NCBI RefSeq assembly: GCF_003461245.1
Contig: NZ_QTWS01000006.1
Span: 83,266 to 147,265, forward strand
Direction of reading: 5' to 3'
Source of the DNA: Blautia sp. AF19-10LB
Lineage (GTDB): Bacteria > Bacillota > Clostridia > Lachnospirales > Lachnospiraceae
DNA: 64,000 nucleotides
Part shown: one piece after another, positions 15,502 through 24,232 of the stretch
Position numbering within the stretch: the first letter of the stretch is position 1
Layout of the letters: each line of letters opens with the position of its first letter
Notes under the pieces: generated by a model
Told to the model about the DNA's origin: nothing
The model's input: only the letters and a program-made list of their open reading frames with translations
Databases searched by the model: none
Translations under genes and position numbers: made by a program

Positions 15502-17523
15502 TTATTCAAGTGGTTCCAGATGCAGGAATCCCTGAGACTCCAGTACGTTCAGTACTGCACGGCCTTCCATGGTACCTTCCATGATACGGCGGGCACGAAC
15601 GGAATCACCGATGGTGTATACATAAGTATCTGTATCATTGAAAGCTTCTTCAAGTTCCGGAAGTACCGGGTTGTTGGAACGCATTCCAAGGCAGTTGAAG
15701 CCGAGGTCGAATTCCATATCCTTGATCTGTCCGTCCGGAAGTTTTACTGTGAATGCATTTTCCTTCACTTCCTGAAGTGCTGTGTTTACATATTCCTTAA
15801 CACCATATTTGTCGTGAGTCTCACGCATGGAACATTTGGTGATCGGGTCTGCAAGCATACCGATCTGAGGAAGCATATCGATGATCGTACACTCTGCTCC
15901 GCGAGGTGCAAAATATTCGATAACGTCAAGTCCAACGGATCCACCGCCGACTACAACGACCTTTTTGCCCTTACATGCTTCATCCGGATATTTGCCGGCG
16001 TTCAGGTTGTTGATCATATCAAAGATCGTAGCCACGTTTCCGGCCTCGATGTTTTCTTTGAGACCTTTGATCGGCGGGACAAGCGGTACAGAACCTGTTG
16101 CGTTTACAACGATGTCCGGTTTGAACTGTTTTACTTTGTCAACAGTTGCTTCTGTGTTCAGGAAAACATAAAGATTCTTCAGTCTGGCTGCACGGGCTTC
16201 CAGATATTTCGGGAAATCTTTCATACGGGTCTTGCTCGGAAGATCTGAGATGAATGTGGAGAGACCTCCAAGGTGATCCTTCTTCTCCAGAACGAATACG
16301 TTACAGCCTACTTCTGCTGCTGTACATGCAGCTTCCAGACCTGCTGTACCACCACCAACAACTACAACATTGCAGTTCTTGTTGACTTTGAGTGCTTTAT
16401 AGATATCGCCTTCCGGTACAGCCGGGTTGACTGTACAACGGATCGGACGGTTAACACCGATACGGTTTCCGGCACATCCAACATTACATGAGATACATTT
16501 ACGAAGAAGATCTTCCTCGCCATTCTCAACTTTCTTAACCCAGTTTGGCTCTGCGATAAGGCCACGTCCCATTCCGACGATATCTACATCGCCGCTCTCG
16601 AGAACTTTCTCGACGATCTTAGGATCACGGTAGTTACCTGCATTGATAACCGGTTTCTTGAATTTGTCCTTTACGGCTCTTGCCATGTAGGATCTCCATC
16701 CATCCGGAAGGTAGTTGGAGTCGATCTGATACTGAAGAGATGGGTTCAGGGCACAGGAAACATCGTACATATCTACGAACTCATCGAGATATTCCAGATA
16801 TTCCAGAGTGTCTTCCAGAGTGTTTCCACCCGGTACTCTCTCTTCTGCGGAGATACGAACAATGATCGGGAACCAAGGTCCTACGTTCTTACGAACTTCT
16901 TCGAGTACCATACGCGGGAAACGAAGACGGTTCTCTACGGAACCTCCGAACTCGTCTGTTCTCTTATTATAGTAAGGGGAGATGAACTGGCTCATCAGAT
17001 AAGAATGTCCGCAGTGGATCTCGATCGCATCGAAACCGATCGCCTGGACACGCTTTGCAGCCTCTCCATATTTCTTAACAGTTGTAAGGATTTCTTCCTT
17101 TGTCATCGGACGCGGAACTTCTCCGCCGGTCTTTGTCGGGATATTGGAAGAAGAAACGGTCTCCATTCCGGTTCTTGCAGAAGAGGCTGAAGCTCCGGCG
17201 TGGTTTACCTGGATCGCTACTGTAGCACCATTCTTATGAAGGTTTTCTACGAGCTGATAATAACGCGGCATAAAGCTGTCGTGGTCGATACGGATCTGGC
17301 TGGTGCCGTTGGATCCTACCGGATACTCAATGTTGGCATTTTCCAGAATGATTAAACCTGTGCCGCCTTTTGCGCGGAGTGAGTAATAATTCATGTGACG
17401 GTTACTCATCTCACCGCTTGTCTCACCATAGTTTGTTCCCATCGGGGTCATTGCGATACGGTTCTTGATAGTAGTTCTTTTGATTGTTATAGGTTCAAAA
17501 ATCTTTGGGTATTCACTCTTCAT
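15502..17523 (-). CDS. Enoate reductase-type flavin/iron-sulfur oxidoreductase (Old Yellow Enzyme family)
   Basis: 673 residues with the two-part layout of 2,4-dienoyl-CoA reductase, enoate reductase and BaiCD. An FMN-binding barrel (about 1-350: IAMTPMGTNYG, IQVNHAGASASS, IEIHCGHSYLMSQFISPYYNKRTDEFGG) is followed by a four-cysteine [4Fe-4S] site (CISCNVGC...C) and a C-terminal FAD/NAD domain (VVVVGGGTAGLEAA; second nucleotide motif VVVVGGGSVGLDV). Such enzymes reduce C=C bonds activated by a carbonyl or carboxylate. There is no signal peptide, so it is cytosolic. AAGGAG precedes the ATG. The genes around it suggest 3-dehydroshikimate or a related hydroaromatic enone as substrate, which I infer. 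Bile-acid or cinnamate reduction are alternatives. Confidence 0.92.
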   Translation of the reverse strand: MKSEYPKIFEPITIKRTTIKNRIAMTPMGTNYGETSGEMSNRHMNYYSLRAKGGTGLIILENANIEYPVGSNGTSQIRIDHDSFMPRYYQLVENLHKNGATVAIQVNHAGASASSARTGMETVSSSNIPTKTGGEVPRPMTKEEILTTVKKYGEAAKRVQAIGFDAIEIHCGHSYLMSQFISPYYNKRTDEFGGSVENRLRFPRMVLEEVRKNVGPWFPIIVRISAEERVPGGNTLEDTLEYLEYLDEFVDMYDVSCALNPSLQYQIDSNYLPDGWRSYMARAVKDKFKKPVINAGNYRDPKIVEKVLESGDVDIVGMGRGLIAEPNWVKKVENGEEDLLRKCISCNVGCAGNRIGVNRPIRCTVNPAVPEGDIYKALKVNKNCNVVVVGGGTAGLEAACTAAEVGCNVFVLEKKDHLGGLSTFISDLPSKTRMKDFPKYLEARAARLKNLYVFLNTEATVDKVKQFKPDIVVNATGSVPLVPPIKGLKENIEAGNVATIFDMINNLNAGKYPDEACKGKKVVVVGGGSVGLDVIEYFAPRGAECTIIDMLPQIGMLADPITKCSMRETHDKYGVKEYVNTALQEVKENAFTVKLPDGQIKDMEFDLGFNCLGMRSNNPVLPELEEAFNDTDTYVYTIGDSVRARRIMEGTMEGRAVLNVLESQGFLHLEPLE

Positions 17524-17610
17524 GAAATAATCTCCTTATTCATTTAACATCATATTCATAATGTGAGTGGCCATCCTTTGTTTGTGACACCTTTATCATA
17601 ACTCTTTGTA

Positions 17611-18549
17611 TTAAAAATTAACAATATCTTTCAGATAAATTTTTGATACGTTTTCGGTATCATTTGCATCATCTGCCTGCTGTTCCTTCATATATTTGAT
17701 AAAACGCTCCACTGCCGGCAGACGATATCTGTCTTTCATCCAGAACATAAAAACCTGGCGGTAGATCTCGAGCCCCATGATCTTGTGGATCTTGATGCCG
17801 TCTGCATTCAGAAGTATATCCGTCTGCGGCATCAGTGCGATACCAAAATTCTCCCTTACCAGAGATACTATAGAATATTCATCCGGACATTCCACGATCG
17901 TATTCGGATTTACCTGATATTTCCTGTACAGATACTTGGCATAAGTTCCCATCCAGGATGCACTCTCATAGCCGATCACCGGGTAATGGTCCAGTTCCAC
18001 CAGCGGAACTTCCTGCATCTCTGAAAGGGGATGTTCCTTCGGCGTGATGATCACCAGCTCCTGTGCGCTGAGCGGAAAAAACTCCATATCATCCATCTTG
18101 AGATAACCGCCGAAACCAACGTCCAGCTCGCCTGTACGAACCTTCTCGGCAATTGCCGGTGTATGATTCTGCCAGAAATTAAAGACTACGTTCTTATTTT
18201 CTTCCTGGTTCAGAAATTTCCTTACTTTATGAGGAATATAATGCCCCGCAAGCGGAAAAATATAACCGATATCGATCTTTCCGCCATCTGAAGAAAGTTC
18301 CTGCATTTTCCCCACTGCCACGTCACAGTCTCCTGCAATCCTGTCTGCATGTTCCAGAAAAAGCTTGCCCGCTTTTGTAAGTGTTACGCCCCTGCCTTTT
18401 TTTTCAAATAAAGCAACTCCCAGCTCGCTCTCGAGGGCTGCCATGGAACGGCTCAGAGACGGCTGCGAAATATACAGTTCTTCTGCTGCCTGATGATAAT
18501 TTTCCAGCCGTGCGACCTTCTGAAAATACAAGATCTGATTCAGTGTCAT
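17611..18549 (-). CDS. LysR-type transcriptional regulator
   Basis: 312 residues. The N-terminal winged helix-turn-helix is clear (LNQILYFQKVARLENYHQAAEELYISQPSLSRSMAALE), followed by a periplasmic-binding-protein-like effector domain (about 90-295). LysR regulators usually activate a divergent operon on binding a pathway intermediate. This gene stands between the enoate reductase/aroE2 unit, transcribed the same way, and the divergent MFS-aroD unit. That places it as the likely regulator of the hydroaromatic island. A weak promoter (TTGTTA-17-TTATGA) just after its stop may serve the enoate reductase separately. Confidence 0.93.
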   Translation of the reverse strand: MTLNQILYFQKVARLENYHQAAEELYISQPSLSRSMAALESELGVALFEKKGRGVTLTKAGKLFLEHADRIAGDCDVAVGKMQELSSDGGKIDIGYIFPLAGHYIPHKVRKFLNQEENKNVVFNFWQNHTPAIAEKVRTGELDVGFGGYLKMDDMEFFPLSAQELVIITPKEHPLSEMQEVPLVELDHYPVIGYESASWMGTYAKYLYRKYQVNPNTIVECPDEYSIVSLVRENFGIALMPQTDILLNADGIKIHKIMGLEIYRQVFMFWMKDRYRLPAVERFIKYMKEQQADDANDTENVSKIYLKDIVNF

Positions 18550-18627
18550 GATTGATTCCTCCTATATAAATATATTCCCCAATATCCTGTCCCGGATTTC
18601 TACTTTCATTAATCATTATAATTTTGT

Positions 18628-18750
18628 GTTACTGTTCACTCCGTTCACAGTAACTTGGTCAAAATGCATTTCAAATCACCTTCGGTGATGGCATTTTGCC
18701 CCGTATGTCTCGGGTTTTTGCCATATTCATGTCAAAACACCTCGCGGGAT
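18628..18750. repeat. Dispersed palindromic repeat, copy C (3' truncated)
   Basis: A copy of the 335-476 element in the LysR/MFS divergent region. It has the left end GTTACTGTTCAC, the ATCACC-TTC-GGTGAT hairpin and most of the second hairpin, but lacks the right terminal repeat (GTGAACAGTAAC). Confidence 0.8.
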
Positions 18751-18794
18751 ATTTCCTATACGCAATAATTATTTTGTTCCTAGTATATCACATT

Positions 18795-18888
18795 AATGCA
18801 TTCAATGCATTGGTTTTTCGCTTTAAAAGCATTAGACTACACGAATTGTACCTGTTAAAATACAGATAAATGTTATTTTTTTAACAGG
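18795..18888. promoter_or_regulatory. Candidate operators between LysR gene and MFS gene
   Basis: Two tandem 8-bp palindromes AATGCATT (18795-18802 and 18804-18811), together a larger palindrome. Then a perfect inverted repeat CCTGTTAAAA / TTTTAACAGG (18851-18860 and 18879-18888). Dyad sites in a divergent LysR region are the usual regulator targets. I see no confident -10 for the MFS gene. The 438-base gap 18550-18987 otherwise holds repeat copy C. Confidence 0.5.
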
Positions 18889-18987
18889 CTTTTGATAAAA
18901 GCTTTTCATTAAAAAAGGCATTCATTGTTTGTGACAGAACAAAACAAAGTAAAAAAAACAAATGTTTCACAGGAAAAGGAGAGAACC

Positions 18988-20202
18988 ATGAACAAAAAGT
19001 ACCTGCCAAGTGCATTGATCCTGTACTTGAACTATTTTATCCACGGTGTTGGATGTTCTATCTTAGGACAGGCAGTTATTAAGGAAGCTCTGGCAACCGC
19101 ATGGGGTGTGGAAGCCATGGCAATCACCGCAATTTCAGCAGCATTAGGTCTTGGACGACTGATCGCCCTTCCTTTTGCAGGCCCGCTTTCAGACAAATTA
19201 GGACGCCGTATTTCCACAGCGATCGGAAGTGCTTCCTATGCAATCTATCTGGTCGGTCTGGCACTCGCATTTAATGCCGGAACAAACGGCGGATACACGA
19301 TCGCTTATGTATGCGCGATCGTCGGCGGTATCGCAAACTCATTCCTTGACACAGGTATCTACCCGGCAGTTTCCGAGATCATCTACAAAGCTCCTGGCGT
19401 TGCTACAATGGGAATCAAATTCTTCATCGCTATCGCTCAGATGATGCTTCCGTTCGTACTCGGTGCAACTGTAGCTACTACTGCTGCAGGACTTACTTCC
19501 TACAACCGTTTATTCTTCGGATGTGGAATCATCTACCTTGTACTTTTTGTACTGGTATTCCTGTTCCCGCTTCCTGATGCTGACCAGAAAGCAGCCGGCG
19601 AAAAAGAAGGACTTATCGACAGCCTGAAACACACTCATTTCTCACTTGAATCCGTTGCTATGATCCTGATCGGATTCACCTGCACAGGTACTTTCCAGTT
19701 ATGGCTGAACTGTGCACAGAACTTTGCAAAAGAAAACGTAGGCTGGGCTGACCCGTCTATCATGCAGACATATTACTCAGCAGGAACCCTGATCGCACTT
19801 GTTGTAACAGCACTGCTCACAAGAAAGATCAAAGACGTTCGTTTCATCGTGATCTACCCGGTTATCTGCCTTGCAACTCTGATCGTTGTACTTATGGGAC
19901 AGAGCCAGACACTTATGATTGCCGGTGCATTCATCATCGGATGGGCAGGCGCAGGCGGACTTCTGCAGATTGCAACTTCTGTATGCAACATGCTCTTCCC
20001 TAAGATCAAGGGAACTGTAACCGCGCTCGTTATGATCGCATCTTCCCTCTGCAACTACACGATCCTGACAGCAGCATCCAAAATGCAGCCATCTCAGGTT
20101 ATGACAATGAACATCGTTCTTACAGCAGTTGGTGTCGTACTCGGACTGTACGTAAACATCCGTTACAAAAAAATGGTTGCACTTGCTGAAGCAGAGAACT
20201 AA
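18988..20202 (+). CDS. MFS transporter, YdiN/YdiM-like
   Basis: 404 residues with about 12 transmembrane segments. The MFS loop motif is present (GPLSDKLGRR), as is the NSFLDTGIYPAVSEI segment that I recognise from E. coli YdiN/YdiM. Those genes lie beside ydiB and aroD in E. coli, the same neighbourhood as here. It probably imports a hydroaromatic acid such as shikimate or quinate by proton symport; this is inferred from context. The start at 18988 is chosen because AAGGAG precedes it; the longer frame from 18925 has no ribosome binding site and a polar extension. aroD follows 48 bases downstream. Confidence 0.88.
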   Translation: MNKKYLPSALILYLNYFIHGVGCSILGQAVIKEALATAWGVEAMAITAISAALGLGRLIALPFAGPLSDKLGRRISTAIGSASYAIYLVGLALAFNAGTNGGYTIAYVCAIVGGIANSFLDTGIYPAVSEIIYKAPGVATMGIKFFIAIAQMMLPFVLGATVATTAAGLTSYNRLFFGCGIIYLVLFVLVFLFPLPDADQKAAGEKEGLIDSLKHTHFSLESVAMILIGFTCTGTFQLWLNCAQNFAKENVGWADPSIMQTYYSAGTLIALVVTALLTRKIKDVRFIVIYPVICLATLIVVLMGQSQTLMIAGAFIIGWAGAGGLLQIATSVCNMLFPKIKGTVTALVMIASSLCNYTILTAASKMQPSQVMTMNIVLTAVGVVLGLYVNIRYKKMVALAEAEN

Positions 20203-20250
20203 AATGAAAACCAAGGGTGAAAAGCCAACTAAATAGAAAGGACCCAAATC

Positions 20251-21012
20251 ATGAATACAGTAAAAATCCGTGATATCGAGATCGGCGCAGGCGCACCGAA
20301 GATTATCGTTCCTATCGTTGGTGTTACAAAAGAAGACATCATCGAAGAAGCAAAAACCTTTGATTCTATTCCGGTTGATGTTGTTGAATGGCGTGTAGAC
20401 TGGTTTGAAGGCGTTTTTGATTTTGCTAAAGTTGAAGATGTACTCAAGGACCTCCGTGAGGCTCTTGGAAACATCCCGCTTCTTATGACATTCCGTACTT
20501 CCAAAGAAGGCGGCGAGAAAGCGATCGAGCCGGAAGCTTATGCAGAACTCAACATCAAAGCAGCTCAGACTGGATATGTAGATCTGATCGACGTAGAAAT
20601 CTTCACAGGTGATGAGATTGTTAAGAAGATCATCGACGGTGCTCACGCAGCAGGCGTTAAGGTTATCGCTTCCAACCACGACTTCTTCAAGACTCCTGCA
20701 AAAGCAGATATCATCTATCGTCTCCGCAAGATGCAGGACATGAACGCAGACATTCCGAAAATTGCAGTTATGCCACAGAACAAGAAAGACGTTCTCACAC
20801 TTCTGACTGCAACAGAGGAAATGGCTACAGACTATGCAGACAGACCGATCATCACAATGTCCATGGCGGGCACCGGCGTTATCAGCCGTCTCTGCGGTGA
20901 AGTATTTGGTTCTTCCATGACTTTTGGTGCAGCAAAGAAAGCATCCGCACCGGGACAGATGGGAGTAAACGATCTGAACACAGTCCTTGGACTTCTTCAT
21001 AACGCTATGTAA
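20251..21012 (+). CDS. aroD: Type I 3-dehydroquinate dehydratase
   Basis: 253 residues. Interconverts 3-dehydroquinate and 3-dehydroshikimate by syn elimination through a Schiff base. All known active-site residues fall at the standard Salmonella numbering: Glu46 and Arg48 (EWR), Arg82, His143 (SNHDF), Schiff-base Lys170 (PKIAVMP), Arg213 (GVISRL), Ser232 and Gln236 (ASAPGQM). Type I enzymes serve biosynthesis in many bacteria and are also used in quinate pathways. It follows the MFS gene directly and precedes a terminator and the TRAP genes. This links quinate to the shikimate-level intermediates in the island. Confidence 0.97.
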   Translation: MNTVKIRDIEIGAGAPKIIVPIVGVTKEDIIEEAKTFDSIPVDVVEWRVDWFEGVFDFAKVEDVLKDLREALGNIPLLMTFRTSKEGGEKAIEPEAYAELNIKAAQTGYVDLIDVEIFTGDEIVKKIIDGAHAAGVKVIASNHDFFKTPAKADIIYRLRKMQDMNADIPKIAVMPQNKKDVLTLLTATEEMATDYADRPIITMSMAGTGVISRLCGEVFGSSMTFGAAKKASAPGQMGVNDLNTVLGLLHNAM

Positions 21013-21049
21013 TATAGCCAAATCGCATTATATAATATTTACTTCTTGA

Positions 21050-21118
21050 AAACACCGGTATTTTTATTTACAATAGAAATACCGGCGTTTTTATAACTGT
21101 AAAGCATTAAACAGTTAT
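21050..21118 (+). terminator. Terminator after aroD, followed by a small inverted repeat
   Basis: An AACACCGGTATTT / AAATACCGGCGTT stem with a T-run (21050-21092). It is followed by the perfect repeat ATAACTGT-N10-ACAGTTAT (21093-21118), a possible operator for the TRAP operon. Confidence 0.65.
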
Positions 21119-21159
21119 TGTGGAAAAGCATCTATATTTACTTTTAAGGGAGGTCATCC

Positions 21160-21786
21160 ATGAAAAAAACACTTCACTGGCTGGACGAAAACCTCGAAGA
21201 ATTTATTCTGGTCATTTTTCTGATCGCCATGACACTGATCATGGGTATTCAGATATTATGCCGATACGTTCTTGGAATGTCCCTGTCCTGGTCTGAGGAA
21301 CTCACCAGATACCTGTTTATCTGGTGCGGCTTTTTGAGCGTCAGCTACTGCAGCAAGAAATGCCTGTCGATCAAGATCGAACAGTTTGTTGCAATTTTCC
21401 CACGCAGAGGCAAGGCGATCTTCAAGGTTGTGAACCACACCTTCGAACTCATCTTCTTTATCTACATGATCCCGTTTGCCTGGTCCTATATGATGTCTTC
21501 TGTGCACAGCGGACAGCTTTCCCCGGCCTGCGGCATCCCGATGTATTACATTCAGGCGGCTCCGTTCATATCTTTCATCCTGGTCGCATTCCGCGTCCTG
21601 CAGCGCTGGATCATCGAGTTCCGCGTAGCAAGAGGTGAAAATGTCTTTGACCCGGCTCACCCGGAGCGCAACACACCAGAGTCCTTCATCCAGGCAAATG
21701 CAGAATCTCCTGCTGAACAGGCCATCGGTGCAGGAATTGACAACCGTATCAACACCATCAAGAATTCAAATGAGGAGGAACACTAA
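21160..21786 (+). CDS. TRAP transporter small membrane subunit (DctQ)
   Basis: 208 residues with four transmembrane helices, including the family pattern RYVLGMSLSWSEELTRYLFIWCGFLSVSY in the second helix region. Forms the membrane complex with DctM. It is longer than typical DctQ (about 160) because of a polar tail rich in Ala, Glu and Asn after about residue 165. GGGAGGTC precedes the start. Its stop overlaps the dctM start (TAATG). It belongs to a carboxylate import system, here probably for a hydroaromatic acid because of its position. Confidence 0.9.
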   Translation: MKKTLHWLDENLEEFILVIFLIAMTLIMGIQILCRYVLGMSLSWSEELTRYLFIWCGFLSVSYCSKKCLSIKIEQFVAIFPRRGKAIFKVVNHTFELIFFIYMIPFAWSYMMSSVHSGQLSPACGIPMYYIQAAPFISFILVAFRVLQRWIIEFRVARGENVFDPAHPERNTPESFIQANAESPAEQAIGAGIDNRINTIKNSNEEEH

Positions 21787-23075
21787 TGCCAGTCGTTGTT
21801 TTATTTATCATTTTTGTTTTATTACTGGTCATCGCTGTTCCGGTATCGATCACACTGGGAATTACATCTGTTCTTCCTTCCATCTGTGATCCTTCCTTTA
21901 CGGTAGGTGCCAAATATCTGATCCGTGCGATGTTCGGCGGTCTGGATTCTTTTCCGCTGCTCGCCGTCCCAATGTTCGTATTGTCCGGTATCATCATGGC
22001 AAAAGGCGGCATCTCCAAGAAATTATTCGATGTTTTCGCTTACTTTCTTGGTAAATTCACAGCAGGAATGCCGTGTGCCGTTATCGTAACCTGCCTTTTC
22101 TACGGTGCAATCTCCGGATCTGCTCCGGCTACTGTTGCAGCCGTAGGAAGTATGACCATCCCGATCCTTACCAATCTGGGATATGACCTGACATTTTCCA
22201 CTGCAATCGTTGCCGTTGCCGGAGGCCTGGGGGTTATCATCCCTCCGAGTATCCCGTTCATCATGTACGGTATGGCATCCGGTGCTTCCGTCAGCGACCT
22301 GTTCCTTGCCGGAATCGTCCCTGGCCTCATGATCGGAGCCCTGCTCATGATCTATGCGATCTATCACTGCAAACGCTACGGCGAGGACAAAGCCAAGATC
22401 CATGCCGAAGTTCAGGAGCTTCATGACAAAGGACTTCTGAAAGTGCTCAAAGAAAGCTTCTTCGCTCTCTTGAGCCCGGTCATCATCCTTGGATGTATCT
22501 ACAGCGGTGTCGCTTCTCCGACAGAAGCCGCTGTTATCTCTGTATTTTATGCACTGATCATCAGCCTTTTTGTATACAAGAGCATCCATATCCGCGATAT
22601 CTGGGGAATCCTGGTGGAAGCGATCCGTACTTTCACCCCAATCCTCTTCATCCTGGCTGCTTCCACTGCATTCTCCAGAGTCCTGACTCTGATGCAGGTT
22701 CCACAGACAGTCAGTGAATTTATCCTGAACAACTTCCACAGCCCGGTTGCGATCCTGCTGATCATCAACCTGTTCCTCCTGATTGTCGGAATGGTTATGG
22801 ATACCACACCGGCAATCCTGATCCTTACACCGATTCTGCTCCCTATCGTGCAGGCGATCGGTATGGACCCGATCCAGTTTGGTGTGATCATGGTTGTAAA
22901 CCTTGCCATCGGATTTGTTACTCCTCCAATTGGAGTCAATCTGTTCGTTGCAAGTTCCCTTACCGATGTTCCAGTCATGGCAATCGCCAAAAAAGCCATG
23001 CCAATGATCGTATTCTTCCTGATCGCCCTTCTTCTGATCACTTTTATTCCGGCGATCTCAATTGGAATCTTATAG
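21786..23075 (+). CDS. TRAP transporter large membrane subunit (DctM)
   Basis: 429 residues with about 12 transmembrane or hairpin segments. It is the Na+-coupled transport channel of a TRAP carboxylate importer. Typical segments are LFYGAISGSAPATVAAVGSM, GGLGVIIPPSIPFIMYG and VNLAIGFVTPPIGVNLFVASS near the C-terminus, characteristic of the family. It overlaps dctQ by one base and is followed by dctP; the three form one operon. Confidence 0.95.
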   Translation: MPVVVLFIIFVLLLVIAVPVSITLGITSVLPSICDPSFTVGAKYLIRAMFGGLDSFPLLAVPMFVLSGIIMAKGGISKKLFDVFAYFLGKFTAGMPCAVIVTCLFYGAISGSAPATVAAVGSMTIPILTNLGYDLTFSTAIVAVAGGLGVIIPPSIPFIMYGMASGASVSDLFLAGIVPGLMIGALLMIYAIYHCKRYGEDKAKIHAEVQELHDKGLLKVLKESFFALLSPVIILGCIYSGVASPTEAAVISVFYALIISLFVYKSIHIRDIWGILVEAIRTFTPILFILAASTAFSRVLTLMQVPQTVSEFILNNFHSPVAILLIINLFLLIVGMVMDTTPAILILTPILLPIVQAIGMDPIQFGVIMVVNLAIGFVTPPIGVNLFVASSLTDVPVMAIAKKAMPMIVFFLIALLLITFIPAISIGIL

Positions 23076-23085
23076 GAGGAGAAAG

Positions 23086-24135
23086 ATGAAAAAATTTACT
23101 ACTTATAATTCAGACAAAAAAATCCGTCGTATCCTCCGTACAGTCCCGGTACTGGCTGCAGCTGGAATCCTGAGCGTTGCTCTTACCGGCTGCGGCTCTT
23201 CCGATGAAGAAGTACAGCGTTATTCCTGGCCGCTGGCAACCGCCAGCCCGGAGGATACCGTAACACAGATCTTCGCCGAGAAGTTTGCAGAAGAAGTCTC
23301 AGACTTAAGCAACGGCAAAATGAAGATTCAGGTTTACGCAAACTCCACCCTCGGCGGTGACCGTGACCTTCTGGAGACCTGTGCAGACGGCGACATTCCG
23401 TTTGTCGTTCAGAATACTGCACCTCAGGTTTCCTTCATGAGCGACCTTGCTGTATTTGACCTTCCGTGCGTATTCGATTCTCTGGATGACTGCCGTAAAA
23501 AGATCGACGATCCACAGTTCAACAGCCTGATCAGCGACGTCTATACCGAAGGCGGCTATCATCTTCTTGGTATGGCAGACCAGGGCTTCCGTGTTATGAG
23601 TACAAACAAACCGGTCAACAGCCTTGCAGACTTTAAAGGCCAGAAGATCCGTACCATGGAAAACAGCTACCATCTTGCTTTCTGGAAAGCGCTTGGTGCA
23701 AACCCAACCCCGATGAGTTTCAGCGAAGTGTACATCGGCCTGCAGCAGCACACCATCGATGCACAGGAAAACCCATGCGAGGTCATCGTTTCCAACAATC
23801 TCTATGAACAGCAGGATTATGTTGTAGAAACCAACCATCTTCCGCATCTGATCTCCCTGATCGTCAATGACGATTTCTTCAAGGATCTTCCGGAGGATGA
23901 ACAGGAGATCATGACAGAGGCTGCCCAGCTTGCCACAGAATACGCAAGAGAACAGTCCGATGCCAGAATCGCAGACAAAGTCGCCGTGATCGAGGACAGC
24001 GGAACACAGATCATCAAACTTTCTGATGAGACACGCAAAGAGATCCGCGAGGCTTCTCAGGGCGTTTACGATTCCATCAGGGAAAAGATCAATCCCGATA
24101 TCTATAATTCCTATATGGAAGGGATCGAGCAGTAA
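23086..24135 (+). CDS. TRAP transporter substrate-binding lipoprotein (DctP)
   Basis: 349 residues from the ATG at 23086, preceded by AGGAGGAG; an upstream in-frame ATG at 23062 inside dctM lacks such a site. A signal peptide with lipobox LTGC (about 32-35) marks a lipoprotein. DctP features are visible: LATASPEDTVTQIFAEKFAEEV, GDRDLLETCADGDIPFV, and GQKIRTMENSYHLAFWKALGANPTPMSFSEVYIGLQQHTIDAQENP. The latter contains the conserved Arg that binds the ligand carboxylate. The gene order Q-M-P is less usual than P-Q-M. The ligand is probably an organic acid. Confidence 0.95.
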   Translation: MKKFTTYNSDKKIRRILRTVPVLAAAGILSVALTGCGSSDEEVQRYSWPLATASPEDTVTQIFAEKFAEEVSDLSNGKMKIQVYANSTLGGDRDLLETCADGDIPFVVQNTAPQVSFMSDLAVFDLPCVFDSLDDCRKKIDDPQFNSLISDVYTEGGYHLLGMADQGFRVMSTNKPVNSLADFKGQKIRTMENSYHLAFWKALGANPTPMSFSEVYIGLQQHTIDAQENPCEVIVSNNLYEQQDYVVETNHLPHLISLIVNDDFFKDLPEDEQEIMTEAAQLATEYAREQSDARIADKVAVIEDSGTQIIKLSDETRKEIREASQGVYDSIREKINPDIYNSYMEGIEQ

Positions 24136-24168
24136 CTTTCTGCCGGTCATCTAAATCAAAGCATTCAA

Positions 24169-24217
24169 AAAGGAACCCCGCACAGCCTGTTCCAAAGCGC
24201 TGTACGAGGTTCCTTTT
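24169..24217. terminator. Terminator between dctP and the sugar-sensing operon
   Basis: Stem AAAAGGAACC / GGTTCCTTTT with an inner GCACAGC/GCTGT pairing. The flanking T-run also suits the convergent gene. Confidence 0.8.
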
Positions 24218-24232
24218 CTTATTACATCTCTT

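Noticed and set aside
19777-21021. Long open frame (414 codons) on the minus strand
   Set aside because: Lies antisense to the MFS and aroD genes, which have clear motifs, ribosome binding sites and normal lengths. Its translation is Cys/His/Asn-rich with no recognisable domain.
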